Source of the DNA: Pseudorhodoferax sp032153935
Lineage (GTDB): Bacteria > Pseudomonadota > Gammaproteobacteria > Burkholderiales > Burkholderiaceae_C
Length of the DNA stretch: 64,000 bases
Direction: 5' to 3'
Assembly (NCBI RefSeq): GCF_964253035.1
Contig: NZ_CAXUQL020000001.1
Coordinates: 3,720,001 to 3,784,000, forward strand
The notes under the pieces are model-generated. The model was not told the DNA's origin and did not search any database. It saw nothing but the letters and a program-made list of their open reading frames with translations. Shown here in pieces: positions 7,793 through 16,521 of the stretch. Made by a program: the position numbers and the translations under genes. How positions within the stretch are numbered: the first letter of the stretch is position 1; the number at the start of each line of letters is the position of its first letter.

Positions 7793-9094
7793 CTAGCTTT
7801 GCTTCGTGGTGAAGGCGCCGATGATGCGATCCATGAACGCGAACACCAACTCGATGCCGTAGCCTGCCACGAACGCCAGTGCCCAGACCGGCAGGTTGGC
7901 CCACTGCGCGCCACCGACGGTTGAAGGCGTGAGCAGCCAGTTGGACGCCAGCCCCGCAAGCGCGCCGAGGCCGATGCGCACGATGTGGTTGAACGCGGAG
8001 CCGGGAGCGAAGGACCGTTCCGTGATGGCCTTGCTCATGTTGCGCAGGATGAAGGCGTGCGCGCCCAGCCAACCCAACAGGAGGGGGAGGTAGACATCGC
8101 TCAGTCGCGTGGCCACCGTGCGCGCGGCTTCCACCCTCACGAGGACATCGGCCTCCTGCGGCATGTCGGCCGCCGGCTGCGTCTGGTCGGTCTTGGCGCA
8201 CAGAAGACCGATGAACCAGTTGGCGCTGGCGTCGCAAGGCAGCGCGGCCCATTGCTGCATGCGCTCGGGGATGGCCAGACGTTCCCTGCGGGCCGCGATC
8301 AAGTCCTCGTGCGCGCTTGCCAGGGACACTTCGGCTTCTGCCAATGCCTTTTGAGCGACGTCGAGAGCCGCCGGATCTGCAGGTTGCCGTGCCATCGCCA
8401 GATCGCGCGCTGCGATGCGGCTGGTCAGTACGGCCCTTTTCTCGGACAGCGCCTGTTCCCCCTTCGAGATCACTTCGCGCAGTTCGTTGAACCGCTTCAA
8501 AGCGGATGCACCCTGTGCATAGAAACTCAGCGTGATGCAGGTACCGACCAGCACCGCAATGAAGATGAGCACGTTGAGGAACCGGCCGAAAGACCAGCGT
8601 TGCAGCTTGCCCCAACTGCTCGGTGGCCAACCCGGCAGGACCGTTTGCGACGCCGTGAGCGTTTCCACAGTGATGGGCGCCAAGGCAACCGTGAGGCCTT
8701 CATAGGCTTTGAGGAGCTCCTGCTCCTGCGCCATGGCCAGTGCTCCTTCGTCCACGGAGGCTTGGATGGCGACAAGGGGATTGCGTATGCCGTCTTCCAC
8801 CTTCTTGCCATTGGCGGCGGCATAGGCCAGCAGCATCTGTGCGCTGCTCACGATCGGGCCTGCTCGCTGGCATCTGGCGAAGCTGGCGTAGGCCGGGGCG
8901 CCAAGTGCGGCAACCGTCGCGTTGTGGGCCGCGAGGAATGCCGTCTGCGCGGGCCCCGAGCTGGCGATGGCGGCTGCATTCGCAGCGGCGTTCAGCAACT
9001 CCTGCACGTCATTCGCCGGCAAGGCGATGCCTTGCCGCGCGGCAAAGCCTGCCAGGCCGGCGGATTCGCGGATGAGGTCTTCTATTCGAGTCAT
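7793..9094 (-). CDS. Membrane protein with central coiled coil, function unknown
   Basis: I do not recognise this 433-aa protein. Residues 1-160 are alanine-rich and probably soluble helices. A hydrophobic segment at about 173-196 is followed by a charged helical stretch (about 198-282) rich in Glu/Lys/Arg/Ala, likely a coiled coil. Three further hydrophobic segments lie at about 333-351, 370-388 and 402-424, separated by short basic loops (RNMSKAITER). No signal peptide is evident. It stands alone, opposite in direction to the arabinose operon, with a 345-bp gene-free stretch upstream. Four predicted membrane spans around a coiled coil suggest a sensor-like or structural envelope protein, but nothing in the context assigns a job. 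Confidence 0.72.
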   Translation of the reverse strand: MTRIEDLIRESAGLAGFAARQGIALPANDVQELLNAAANAAAIASSGPAQTAFLAAHNATVAALGAPAYASFARCQRAGPIVSSAQMLLAYAAANGKKVEDGIRNPLVAIQASVDEGALAMAQEQELLKAYEGLTVALAPITVETLTASQTVLPGWPPSSWGKLQRWSFGRFLNVLIFIAVLVGTCITLSFYAQGASALKRFNELREVISKGEQALSEKRAVLTSRIAARDLAMARQPADPAALDVAQKALAEAEVSLASAHEDLIAARRERLAIPERMQQWAALPCDASANWFIGLLCAKTDQTQPAADMPQEADVLVRVEAARTVATRLSDVYLPLLLGWLGAHAFILRNMSKAITERSFAPGSAFNHIVRIGLGALAGLASNWLLTPSTVGGAQWANLPVWALAFVAGYGIELVFAFMDRIIGAFTTKQS

Positions 9095-9439
9095 CGAGCT
9101 TTCTCGCTTTCATGCTGGTCTGCGTACCCGGGAGACAGGATCAGGATGCGAACCCGAGGAAGCGGCACTTTCGATGTTCCGGTGCCGACCGGGCGGGTTC
9201 AGCGTGCGGCTTCGAACTTGTCCTTCAGGAAGCGCGGCGCATGCATCCGGGCCTGGACCACGCTGCCGAGCAGACCTGTGCTTGGCGCCGTGACGGCATT
9301 AAGGCGCGTTGCTGGAGCGCGGGCATCCTCAGATCTAACGAGGGTGCCGCGAGCGGGCGCATGGAGGCAAGCGATGCGGGACGAGTAGCAACTGCTGTGT
9401 GCGGTGCGCAAGGGCGGAGCCGCTCGCTGCGACAGCCTC
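9095..9439. other. Gene-free stretch, no feature recognised
   Basis: These 345 bp lie upstream of the unknown membrane protein (its promoter side) and downstream of the livF stop. Short open frames exist on both strands but none has a ribosome binding site, family resemblance or start context. One minus-strand frame ends with a protein-like tail near 9199-9260 (ARMHAPRFLKDKF), possibly a decayed gene end, but I cannot support it. Confidence 0.4.
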
Positions 9440-10159
9440 CTAGACCCCCAGATAGCGCGCCCACACGCCGCGATCCCCGTCCAGCGCCGCTGAGTCGCCT
9501 TGCCAGACCACGCGTCCGCGCTCCAGCACCACATGGTGGTCGGCCAAGGACAGCAGCCGCTCGATGTACTTGTCGACCACCAGCGTGGTCTGGCCTTCGG
9601 CCTTGAGCCGGGCCAGACAGCGCCAGATCTCCTCGCGGATGACGGGCGCCAGGCCCTCGGTAGCCTCGTCCAGGATCAGCAGCCGCGGATTGGTCGACAG
9701 CGCGCGCGCGATGGCCAGCATCTGCTGCTCACCGCCCGAGAGCTGGTTGCCCATGTTGTTCTCCCGCTCCTTCAGGCGCGGGAACAGCGCGTAGAGCCGG
9801 GCCAGGTCCCAGCCGCCACGCTGGCCGTTGCGCTGGTCGGCGAAGGCCAGCAGGTGCTCGCGCACCGTGAGGTTGGGAAAACACTGCCGGCCCTCCGGCA
9901 CGATGGCCACGCCCAGCCGCGCGATGGCGTCGGCCCGCAGGCCCGCGAGCGGCTGGCCGCCGAAGCGCACGCTGCCGCCGCGCAGCGCGAGTGCACCGAT
10001 CAGCGTCTTGATGGTGGTGCTCTTGCCCATGCCGTTGCGGCCCAGCAGGGTCACGACCTGGCCGGCCGGGATGTCCAGGTCCACGCCGAACAGCACCTGG
10101 CTGGCGCCGTAGCCGGCCTGCAGCTGGCGCGCCTGCAGGATGGGTTCCGGGGCGGCCAT
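9440..10159 (-). CDS. livF: Branched-chain-type ABC importer ATPase, LivF
   Basis: A 239-aa ATPase that pairs with LivG to drive a HAAT-family importer. It has Walker A GRNGMGKST near residue 37, Q-loop region PEGRQCFPNLTVREHL, signature LSGGEQQMLAIARAL and Walker B LLILDEATEGLAP. The start ATG overlaps the livG stop (ATGA at 10159). Last gene of the minus-strand operon that begins with the Rieske oxygenase alpha subunit at 16351, so the substrate is probably an aromatic acid rather than leucine. Confidence 0.92.
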   Translation of the reverse strand: MAAPEPILQARQLQAGYGASQVLFGVDLDIPAGQVVTLLGRNGMGKSTTIKTLIGALALRGGSVRFGGQPLAGLRADAIARLGVAIVPEGRQCFPNLTVREHLLAFADQRNGQRGGWDLARLYALFPRLKERENNMGNQLSGGEQQMLAIARALSTNPRLLILDEATEGLAPVIREEIWRCLARLKAEGQTTLVVDKYIERLLSLADHHVVLERGRVVWQGDSAALDGDRGVWARYLGV

Positions 10160-10920
10160 CAGGCGGGTGCTCCCACGGTGTCTTCGGTGCCCAGGTAGAC
10201 GGCCTGCACCTGCGGGTTGCCGCGGATCGCATCCACGCCGCCCGAGACCAGCACCTTGCCGTAGACCAGCACCGAGATGCGGTCGGCCAGCGCGAACACG
10301 GCCTTCATGTCGTGCTCGATCAAGAGGATCGCCATGTCGCGCTTGAGCTCGTGGATCAGTTCGGTCATGCGTTCGGAGTCTTCTGGGCCCATGCCTGCCA
10401 TGGGTTCGTCGAGCAGCAGCAGCTTGGGCTTGGCGGCCAGGGCCAGGGCCACGTCGAGCTTGCGCTGGGCGCCGTGGGGCAGGGTGCCGGCCACGCGGTG
10501 CTGGTCAGAGGCCAGGCCCACGCGCTCGGCCAGCGCCTGGGCCGTGTCGGCCAGCGGGCGTTCGTGGCGGCGGTCGCGCAGCATGCCGAAGCTGGAGCCG
10601 GCATGGGCCTGGGCTGCCAGCAGCAGGTTGTCGCGCACGGTCGCCTCGCGGAAGATGCTCGTGATCTGGAAGCAGCGCGACAGGCCGGCGCGCACGCGTG
10701 CGTGCATGGGCAGCCGCGTGAGGTCCTGGCCGTCCAGCAGCACGCGGCCAGCATCCGGCGGGATCAGGCCCGAGATCAGGTTCACGAGCGTGGACTTGCC
10801 GGCCCCGTTGGGGCCGATCAGCGCATGGATCTCGCCGGGCTGCACGGTCAGCGACACATGGTCCGTGGCCAGCAGTGCGCCGAAGCGTTTGACGAGTCCT
10901 TCGACCTGGAACAGGCTCAT
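10159..10920 (-). CDS. livG: Branched-chain-type ABC importer ATPase, LivG
   Basis: A 253-aa ATPase: GPNGAGKST near residue 38, SRCFQITSIF (LivG Q-loop region), LPHGAQRKLDVALAL as a degenerate signature (PHGAQ in place of SGGQ, frequent in LivG relatives), Walker B LLLLDEPMAGMGP and switch IEHDM. I chose the ATG at 10918-10920 because it overlaps the livM stop (ATGA). A longer frame upstream is only an alternative reading of livM. Confidence 0.92.
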   Translation of the reverse strand: MSLFQVEGLVKRFGALLATDHVSLTVQPGEIHALIGPNGAGKSTLVNLISGLIPPDAGRVLLDGQDLTRLPMHARVRAGLSRCFQITSIFREATVRDNLLLAAQAHAGSSFGMLRDRRHERPLADTAQALAERVGLASDQHRVAGTLPHGAQRKLDVALALAAKPKLLLLDEPMAGMGPEDSERMTELIHELKRDMAILLIEHDMKAVFALADRISVLVYGKVLVSGGVDAIRGNPQVQAVYLGTEDTVGAPA

Positions 10921-11891
10921 TGCAGTGCCTCCTGTCCGTGCACCGCCGCGGCCTTGGCGGGCCGCTTCTCCAGCAGGCTGGCCAGCCCGCGCGGCGCCAG
11001 GAACACGATGGCGATCAGCAGCACGCCCAGCGGCAGATGCCAGTACTCGGTGTGGAGCTTGACCACCTCTTCCAGCCCGATCCACACGGCCGCGCCCACC
11101 GGCCCGCCCCAGCGCCGGCCCACTCCGCCGATCACCACCATCACGACCAGCGTGGCCGACTGGGTCCAGTGCATGATCTGCGGGCTCACGAAGCTGTTGT
11201 GCGAGACCAGCAGCGCACCGGCCAGACCGGCCAGCGCGCCGGCCAGCGCGAAGGCTGCCAGCCGCAGCCGGAACACCGGGAAGCCCATGGCCTGCATGCG
11301 CGTCTCGTTGTCGCGGATGCCCATCAAGGCATTGCCAAAGCGCGAGACGGTCGCCCGGTTCAGGATGGCCATCACGGCCACGAACAGCACCAGCACCACC
11401 CAGTAGAAGGTCGGCTCGTGCGTGCTGTCCAGGCCCAGGCCGAACTGCGGGCGCTCCATGAGGTTGTAGCCGTCGTCGCCACCGTAGGCCCGCAGCGCGA
11501 CCGCGACGAAGTACAGCATCTGCGCGAATGCCAGCGTGATCATGATGAAGTACACGCCGCGTGTGCGCAGCGCCACCAGGCCGATCAGCGCGGCCACGCC
11601 GCCGGCCACCGCCATCGCCGCCGGCCACAGCAGCCAGGCCGAGGTCTGGCCGGCATCGGCCAGCGCCACCAGCGTGTAGGCGCCCACGCCCACGAAGCCC
11701 ATGTGGCCCAGCGCCACCAGGCCGCCGTAACCCAGGATGAAGTTCAGGCTGGCGGCGGCCAGCGCGAAGACCAGCGCACGGCGCACGAAGTTGATGTAGT
11801 AGTCCAGCCCCAGGAGCGGGGCCAGAAGCGGGAAGGCCGCGAGCAGCGCGAACGCGGCCCAGGGCAGCCAGCGGGAAGCATTGGAAGGCAT
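10917..11891 (-). CDS. livM: Branched-chain-type ABC importer permease, LivM
   Basis: A 324-aa inner-membrane permease. Family blocks are AAASLNFILGYGGLVALGHMG, FVGVGAYT, LRTRGVYFIMITLAFAQML, FGNALMGIRDNETRMQAMGF and GGVGRRWGGPVGA. About ten hydrophobic segments. The start at 11891 follows an 8-bp gap after livH; longer upstream readings in this frame translate livH antisense or shifted sequence. Confidence 0.9.
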   Translation of the reverse strand: MPSNASRWLPWAAFALLAAFPLLAPLLGLDYYINFVRRALVFALAAASLNFILGYGGLVALGHMGFVGVGAYTLVALADAGQTSAWLLWPAAMAVAGGVAALIGLVALRTRGVYFIMITLAFAQMLYFVAVALRAYGGDDGYNLMERPQFGLGLDSTHEPTFYWVVLVLFVAVMAILNRATVSRFGNALMGIRDNETRMQAMGFPVFRLRLAAFALAGALAGLAGALLVSHNSFVSPQIMHWTQSATLVVMVVIGGVGRRWGGPVGAAVWIGLEEVVKLHTEYWHLPLGVLLIAIVFLAPRGLASLLEKRPAKAAAVHGQEALQ

Positions 11892-11899
11892 GGGAGCGT

Positions 11900-12820
11900 T
11901 CAGCCTCGTGCGGGAAACAGGCCGGTGGGCTTGAAGGCGAGCACGCCGGCCATCAGCGCGTAGGTGGCCAGACCCGCGATCAGCGGCGCCAGGTCGGACA
12001 CCAGCGTAGGCGGCAGCACGCTGCGCAGCGCCATCGGCACGAAGGCGCGGCCGATGGTGTCCACCAGCCCGACCAGCATGGCCGCCACAAAAGCGCCGCG
12101 CACCGAGCCGATGCCGCCGATCACGAGCACCACCAGCGAGGGGATCAGGATCTCCTCGCCCATGCCGACCTGCACGGCCGTGAGCGGCCCCATCAGCGCG
12201 CCGGCCAGTGCCGCGAGCGCCGCGCCGAGCAGGAAGACGAGCGAGAACACGCGGTCCACGCGCACGCCCATCCACTCGGCCATGGCGCGGTTCGAGGCGC
12301 CGGCGCGCACCAGCATGCCCACGCGCGTGTGGTTGACCAGCAGATACAGCCCCAGCGCCACCAGCACGCCGGCCGCGATGATCACGAAGCGGTAGGCCGG
12401 GTAGGGCAGGCCGGGGATCAGCTCCACCGGGCCGGCCAGCGCGGCCGGTGCCGAGGCCATGATGGGCGAGGGGCCCCAGGCCATCTTCACGAGGTCGTCG
12501 GCGATCAGGATGATGCCGAAGGTGGCCAACACCTGCGACAGGTGGTCGCGGCCGTAGAGCCGGCGCACCAGCAGGGCTTCGAGCGCCAGCGCCACCAGCA
12601 CCACCACGGCCAGCGCCGCGAGCAGCGCGCCGATGAAGGAACCGGTGAGCGTGTGCACGCTGGCTGCCACGTAGGCCCCGCCCATGAACAGCGAGCCGTG
12701 CGCCAGGTTCATGACGTCCATGATGCCGAACACCAGCGTGAGCCCGGCGGCCAGCAGGAACAGCATCAGGCCGTAGCCGATGCCGTTGAGCATCTGTTCG
12801 GTGAAGAGTGTGGATGTCAT
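11900..12820 (-). CDS. livH: Branched-chain-type ABC importer permease, LivH
   Basis: A 306-aa inner-membrane permease with the LivH hallmarks LNGIGYGLMLFLLAAGLTLVFG, IMDVMNLAHGSLFMGGAYV, GRDHLSQVLATFGI, RAGASNRAMAEWMGV and the C-terminal AGVLAFKPTGLFPARG. It is separated from the binding-protein gene by 166 bp holding a palindromic repeat, a position where differential expression of receptor and permease is common. Confidence 0.92.
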   Translation of the reverse strand: MTSTLFTEQMLNGIGYGLMLFLLAAGLTLVFGIMDVMNLAHGSLFMGGAYVAASVHTLTGSFIGALLAALAVVVLVALALEALLVRRLYGRDHLSQVLATFGIILIADDLVKMAWGPSPIMASAPAALAGPVELIPGLPYPAYRFVIIAAGVLVALGLYLLVNHTRVGMLVRAGASNRAMAEWMGVRVDRVFSLVFLLGAALAALAGALMGPLTAVQVGMGEEILIPSLVVLVIGGIGSVRGAFVAAMLVGLVDTIGRAFVPMALRSVLPPTLVSDLAPLIAGLATYALMAGVLAFKPTGLFPARG

Positions 12821-12886
12821 CGATCGTGTGTAGGTGTTGGACCTTCTGCGCCCGCACTGCGCTGCAACCGGCGAGCGCAGCGAAGA

Positions 12887-12950
12887 CCGTTCGGGAACAC
12901 CGCGGAACCGGCTCTGCCGGGCCGCAGGTGTTGCTCCCTTGAGGGAGGAT
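12887..12950. repeat. Palindromic intergenic repeat (REP-like) between livK and livH
   Basis: Within the 166-bp livK-livH gap there are nested hairpins: GGGAACACC (12893-12901) against GGTGTT-GCT-CCC (12927-12938), CCGGC-TCT-GCCGG (12908-12920) and CTCCC-TTGA-GGGAG (12935-12948). The combination looks like the short GC-rich repeats scattered between genes in Comamonadaceae; that is recollection, not a search. It may stabilise the upstream livK message or reduce read-through to livH. Confidence 0.55.
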
Positions 12951-12986
12951 TCGGCTACACGAAGTGAGCAAGAAACGAGGGTGGGC

Positions 12987-14177
12987 CTATTTCATCTTGC
13001 AGAGCTGGTGGTAGGCGTCCTGGTAGCCCTTCAAAGGCGTGGACAGCGTCTTGTTCGTGATGTGGCCCTCGGCGTCCTTGCCGATCACACGCAGGTAGTA
13101 GTCCTGGATCGGGAAGTTGTTGTTGCCGTACTTGAACGGCCCGCGGATGGACTGGAAGTTGGCGGCCTTGAGCGCCTTGAGCACGGCGGCCTTGTCCTTC
13201 ACATTGCCCTTGGTGTCACGCGCGGCGGCGTCCATGGCCATCACGGCGTCGTAGGCCTGGGCGGCGTAGAAGGTCGGGTAGCGCTTGTAGGCCTTGCGGA
13301 ACTCGGCGACGAACTTCTGGTTGGCCGGGTTCGGCACGTCGTGCGAATACTGCGAGGTGGAGAACAGTCCCAGCATGGGCTCGCCCACGGCGGCGATCGT
13401 GTCCTCGTCGGCTGAGGCCGGGCCGGTGACGAGCTGGATGTCGCGCGAGAGGCCGGCCGCCACGAACTGCTTGATGAAGTTGATGCCCATGGCGCCGGGC
13501 AGGAAGAAGTACACGGCCTGCGGCTTGGCGGCGCGGATCTGCGCGAGTTCGGCCGCGTAGTCCAGCTGGCCGACCTTGGTGTAGACCTCGGCCACCACCT
13601 CGCCCTTGTACAAACGCTTGTAGCCGGTCAGGTGGTCGCGGCCCGCGGGATAGTTGGGGGCGACGATGAACGAGGTCTTCAGGCCCTTGTCGGTGGCCCA
13701 CTGGCCTGCGGCTTCGTCCCAGGTGTCGTTCTGGTAGCTCTGGCCGAAGAAGAAGGGGTTGCACTGCGCGCCGGCGTACTGGCTGGGGCCAGGATTGCTC
13801 GTGATGAAGGGCACCTTGGCCGCGAACAGGGCAGGGCCCACGGCCAGCGCCACGTTCGATGGCGTGGGGCCGGTGAAGAAGTCGATCTTGTTCTGCTGGA
13901 TGAAGCGGTCGACCACCTGCTTGGCCTGGTCCGGACTGCCGGCCGTGTCGGCCTGCAGGAACTCGGCCGGGTAGCCGCCGAGCTTGCCGTCCAGCAGCTT
14001 GATGGCCAGGTTGATCGCGTCGCGCGTCTCGGCGCCGCCGGCCGCGAACGGGCCGGAGATGTCCAGCGCCAGGCCGACCTTGATCGGGTCCGCGGCCAGG
14101 GCGGCGTTGGCGGCCAGCGCCAGCGCGAGGACAACGCCAGCGTGGCGCAGATGGGAAAGACTCTTCGATGCGGGCAT
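12987..14177 (-). CDS. livK: ABC importer periplasmic binding protein, LivK-type
   Basis: A 396-aa periplasmic receptor with a clear signal peptide (VLALALAANAALAADPIKVG). Type I fold marks are DISGPFAAGGAETRDAINLA, FTGPTPSNVALAVGP, PAGRDHLTGYKR, VYFFLPGAMGINFIKQF and AQAYDAVMAMDAA. The start at 14177 places the signal peptide correctly; the open frame extends further upstream only into the ferredoxin gene. It follows the Rieske ferredoxin by 23 bp in the same operon, so it probably captures the aromatic substrate of that oxygenase. Confidence 0.9.
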   Translation of the reverse strand: MPASKSLSHLRHAGVVLALALAANAALAADPIKVGLALDISGPFAAGGAETRDAINLAIKLLDGKLGGYPAEFLQADTAGSPDQAKQVVDRFIQQNKIDFFTGPTPSNVALAVGPALFAAKVPFITSNPGPSQYAGAQCNPFFFGQSYQNDTWDEAAGQWATDKGLKTSFIVAPNYPAGRDHLTGYKRLYKGEVVAEVYTKVGQLDYAAELAQIRAAKPQAVYFFLPGAMGINFIKQFVAAGLSRDIQLVTGPASADEDTIAAVGEPMLGLFSTSQYSHDVPNPANQKFVAEFRKAYKRYPTFYAAQAYDAVMAMDAAARDTKGNVKDKAAVLKALKAANFQSIRGPFKYGNNNFPIQDYYLRVIGKDAEGHITNKTLSTPLKGYQDAYHQLCKMK

Positions 14178-14200
14178 GGACACTCCGTGGGATGGACAGA

Positions 14201-14551
14201 TCAGGGGAGAAGCGGTGTGGCGACTTCGACGCGGCCGTCGCGCACGCGGACCGGGTAGCTGCGCACGCCCTCGGTCACCGGGCCGCCGCAGGCCGCGCCG
14301 GTGCAGATGTCGAACAGGCCCTGGTGCAGCGGGCATTCGATGCGGCCGTCCTCGACGTAGCCGTCCGACAGCCGGGCGTTGCCGTGCGTGCACAGGTCGT
14401 GCAGCGCATGCAGCGACTCCCCTTGCCGGAACATAGCAATCGGCATGCCACCGGCCACGACGGGCCAGACCGCGCCGTCCGGAAAGTCGTCGGGTTCGCC
14501 CACGTCGGTCCAGGTCGCGGGCTGCAGGATGGTGGTGGTGTCCGTGCTCAT
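14201..14551 (-). CDS. Rieske [2Fe-2S] ferredoxin of ring-hydroxylating oxygenase
   Basis: A 116-aa soluble Rieske protein that passes electrons to the terminal oxygenase. Cluster ligands are in CTHGN (about residue 53) and CPLHQG (about 73), spaced as in AndAb/NdoA-type ferredoxins. Its start ATG overlaps the beta-subunit stop (14548-14551). The order alpha, beta, ferredoxin equals that of the three-component anthranilate dioxygenase andAcAdAb, in which a reductase gene would come next; here livK follows instead. Confidence 0.9.
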   Translation of the reverse strand: MSTDTTTILQPATWTDVGEPDDFPDGAVWPVVAGGMPIAMFRQGESLHALHDLCTHGNARLSDGYVEDGRIECPLHQGLFDICTGAACGGPVTEGVRSYPVRVRDGRVEVATPLLP

Positions 14552-15063
14552 ATCGGCGTGGCCAGGAGGGTGATGACGCGCGAGGTGTCGTAGATGACCC
14601 TGCGCTGGGCGTAGCGCCAGCCCTGGGGCGTGCGCACGATGCGGTCGAGGTAGCGGCCGGCTTGGTAGACGAAGCTCTCGCCGTTGGTGCGGGTCTGGAT
14701 GACCACGTAGCTGGATTCAGCCTGCACGCTGCCGTCAGCCTGCTGCTGCAGCACCAGGCCGCTGCTCATGTGGCGGCAGCTGTGGTCCTCGTAGATGCTG
14801 GCGTGGCGCAGCGAGACCACACGGTCGCGCAGCATGCGCTGGTTGTTGCAGTGGATGAGGCCGATGGGCAGGCCAAGGTCGGCGTTCTCCTTGGGCACGA
14901 TCTCGTAGAGGCAGTCCTCGGTGAACAGCGTGGCCCATTCCTCGAGCCGGTCGTTGTCCAGCGCGGCGCAGTAGCGCTCGTTGAGTTGGTGGATCTCGAA
15001 CCAGAGCAGCAGGCTGTCGAGCGATGCAGCGGTGGTGGGGCGTTCTGCCAGCGTCGTGTCCAT
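14548..15063 (-). CDS. Ring-hydroxylating oxygenase beta subunit
   Basis: A 171-aa small subunit of the NTF2-like fold, structural partner of the alpha subunit in an (alpha-beta)3 oxygenase. Recognisable stretches are EIHQLNERYCAALDNDRLEEW, TEDCLYEIVPKEN and YAQRRVIYDTSRV. It begins one base after the alpha-subunit stop region (15063/15065) and overlaps the ferredoxin gene. Closest family by feel is NagH/AndAd (salicylate 5-hydroxylase or anthranilate dioxygenase small subunits). Confidence 0.88.
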   Translation of the reverse strand: MDTTLAERPTTAASLDSLLLWFEIHQLNERYCAALDNDRLEEWATLFTEDCLYEIVPKENADLGLPIGLIHCNNQRMLRDRVVSLRHASIYEDHSCRHMSSGLVLQQQADGSVQAESSYVVIQTRTNGESFVYQAGRYLDRIVRTPQGWRYAQRRVIYDTSRVITLLATPI

Positions 15064-15064
15064 C

Positions 15065-16351
15065 TCAGTAGCCCATCAGCTGTTGGTAGCCGGTCCAGAA
15101 CTTGCGGATCAGGTTCTCGGTGACCATGGTGTCCTCGCGCGTCGGGTCGGAGCGGCCCAGCTCGATGACCGAGGTGGCATCGACATCGCGCGCCGTGCCG
15201 CGCTGCACCAGTTCGGTGGCCTCGGTGTCTTCCATCGAGATGTAGCCGGCCGGGCCGACCAGGTTGGCCTGCTTGATGCGCAGCGCGCGCAGCTCGGGCG
15301 TGTCGTCGGCGTAGCCGAAGAAATGGAACACCAGCTCGAACTCGCCCGGCCCTTTGGGCAGCACCTGGCGCGCCACCAGCGTGTTGTGGATCTGCTGCAG
15401 CACCAGCTGCGGAAAGATCGTCTGGATGTGGTTGGTGCAGTCTTCCTCGAACTCCGAGACGAATCCCAGCACCGAGTCGTCTTCGAGGTGGAAGCCTTCG
15501 TCCATGGAGCGGATGGCCTGCTGCTTGTAGGCCGTGGCGGTGTCGCTCTCGTCGACCTTGGTCGCGGTGATGATGCTGTGCAGGCCGTGCCGCACGTCGG
15601 CGATGGAGCGCGCCTTCATGCCCACGCGGAAGATGTTGAAGGTGGTGTGGAACAGGTGCAGCAGGCTGGCGTGGTACGGGTCCTTGACGTTCTCGTAGTA
15701 GAGCTTCCAGTTCGAACGCGCGTACTGGCGCGTGCAACCGAGGTACACCACCGGTTTGTGCATGACGCGGTCGACCCAGGGCGCCATCTGCGGGCCGATG
15801 TACTCGGGCAGCGGCGGCGCTTCGGCGCTGAAGCTGGCGAACACCAGGCCCTTGTAGCTTTCGGCGCGCAACTGGCGCAGGCCGTGGTTCTTGGGGTTGA
15901 AGTCGGCCGGCATGCCCGGTGCACCATTTTGGCCACGCCGGAACGGCACGCCCTGCAGGTTGCCGCGCGTGTCGAAACTCCATTGGTGGTAGACGCAGGT
16001 GTGCGAGGTGGCGTTGCCGCGCGCGTTGCGGCAGACGATGGCGCCGCGGTGCGCGCAGCGGTTGACCCAGGCGGCCACGCCGCCGTCCTCGGTGCGCGTG
16101 ACGACCACGGGCGTGTCGCCGACGAAGCTGCTCTTGTAGTCGCCGGCGTTGGGGATCTCGGCGTCCAGCGCGACGAAGCTCCAGGTCGGGCCGCGGTAGA
16201 TGCGTTCCTGCTCGCGCTCGAAGACTTTCTGCGAGCTGAAGACTTCGTAGGGCACGCGCGAGCCGTCGGCCTGCGGGAAATGCACCAGCTGGGCCGTCTC
16301 GGCCGTGGCTTTGATCGATTTCAGTGCACTGATGTCGACGGGGTGGTTCAT
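15065..16351 (-). CDS. Ring-hydroxylating oxygenase alpha subunit (NagG/AndAc type)
   Basis: A 428-aa terminal oxygenase. The Rieske centre is CAHRG near residue 98 with CVYHQW near 118; the mononuclear iron site is the DPYHASLLH block (Asp, His, His). The sequence follows NagG and AndAc relatives: WSFVALDAEIPNAGDYK, GVPFRRGQ, YGNRQ-like CTRQYARSNWKLYYENVKD and the C-terminal TMVTENLIRKFW. The start ATG at 16351 has GAGG upstream; 45 extra codons further upstream look non-coding. Likely substrates are salicylate, anthranilate or a similar ortho-substituted benzoate; the sequence does not decide between them. The promoter region carries AraC-type direct repeats. Confidence 0.9.
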   Translation of the reverse strand: MNHPVDISALKSIKATAETAQLVHFPQADGSRVPYEVFSSQKVFEREQERIYRGPTWSFVALDAEIPNAGDYKSSFVGDTPVVVTRTEDGGVAAWVNRCAHRGAIVCRNARGNATSHTCVYHQWSFDTRGNLQGVPFRRGQNGAPGMPADFNPKNHGLRQLRAESYKGLVFASFSAEAPPLPEYIGPQMAPWVDRVMHKPVVYLGCTRQYARSNWKLYYENVKDPYHASLLHLFHTTFNIFRVGMKARSIADVRHGLHSIITATKVDESDTATAYKQQAIRSMDEGFHLEDDSVLGFVSEFEEDCTNHIQTIFPQLVLQQIHNTLVARQVLPKGPGEFELVFHFFGYADDTPELRALRIKQANLVGPAGYISMEDTEATELVQRGTARDVDATSVIELGRSDPTREDTMVTENLIRKFWTGYQQLMGY

Positions 16352-16423
16352 GGGTGGGTCCTCGTGGCATGCGCCGCACCGGGGCGGCTGGTGGGGCCAA
16401 TCTTGGAAGACACCGGGGGCGCT

Positions 16424-16470
16424 GGCTATCCGCTTTGCGCGGCGGCAGGCGGCGGCTGTCCGTTTTGCGC
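16424..16470. promoter_or_regulatory. Direct-repeat operator for the AraC-family regulator
   Basis: Two 17-bp direct repeats, GGCTATCCGCTTTGCGC (16424-16440) and GGCTGTCCGTTTTGCGC (16454-16470), match at 15 of 17 positions and are exactly 30 bp apart, about three helical turns. They lie between the oxygenase alpha start (16351) and the divergent regulator. This is the layout of XylS/AraC-family half-sites. Confidence 0.7.
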
Positions 16471-16521
16471 AGGCATCTGCGGCCACGGCGTGCTGGCGCG
16501 CTTCTTGCGCCAGATCAAGCC

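Noticed and set aside
9199..9534. 111-codon minus-strand frame before livF
   Set aside because: It overlaps livF in another frame, has no ribosome binding site and no recognisable domain; only its last 15 residues look protein-like.
16354..16521. N-terminal extension of the AraC-family regulator upstream of the oxygenase
   Set aside because: The 56 residues are Arg/Gly-rich, include the operator direct repeats and make the protein longer than the family.
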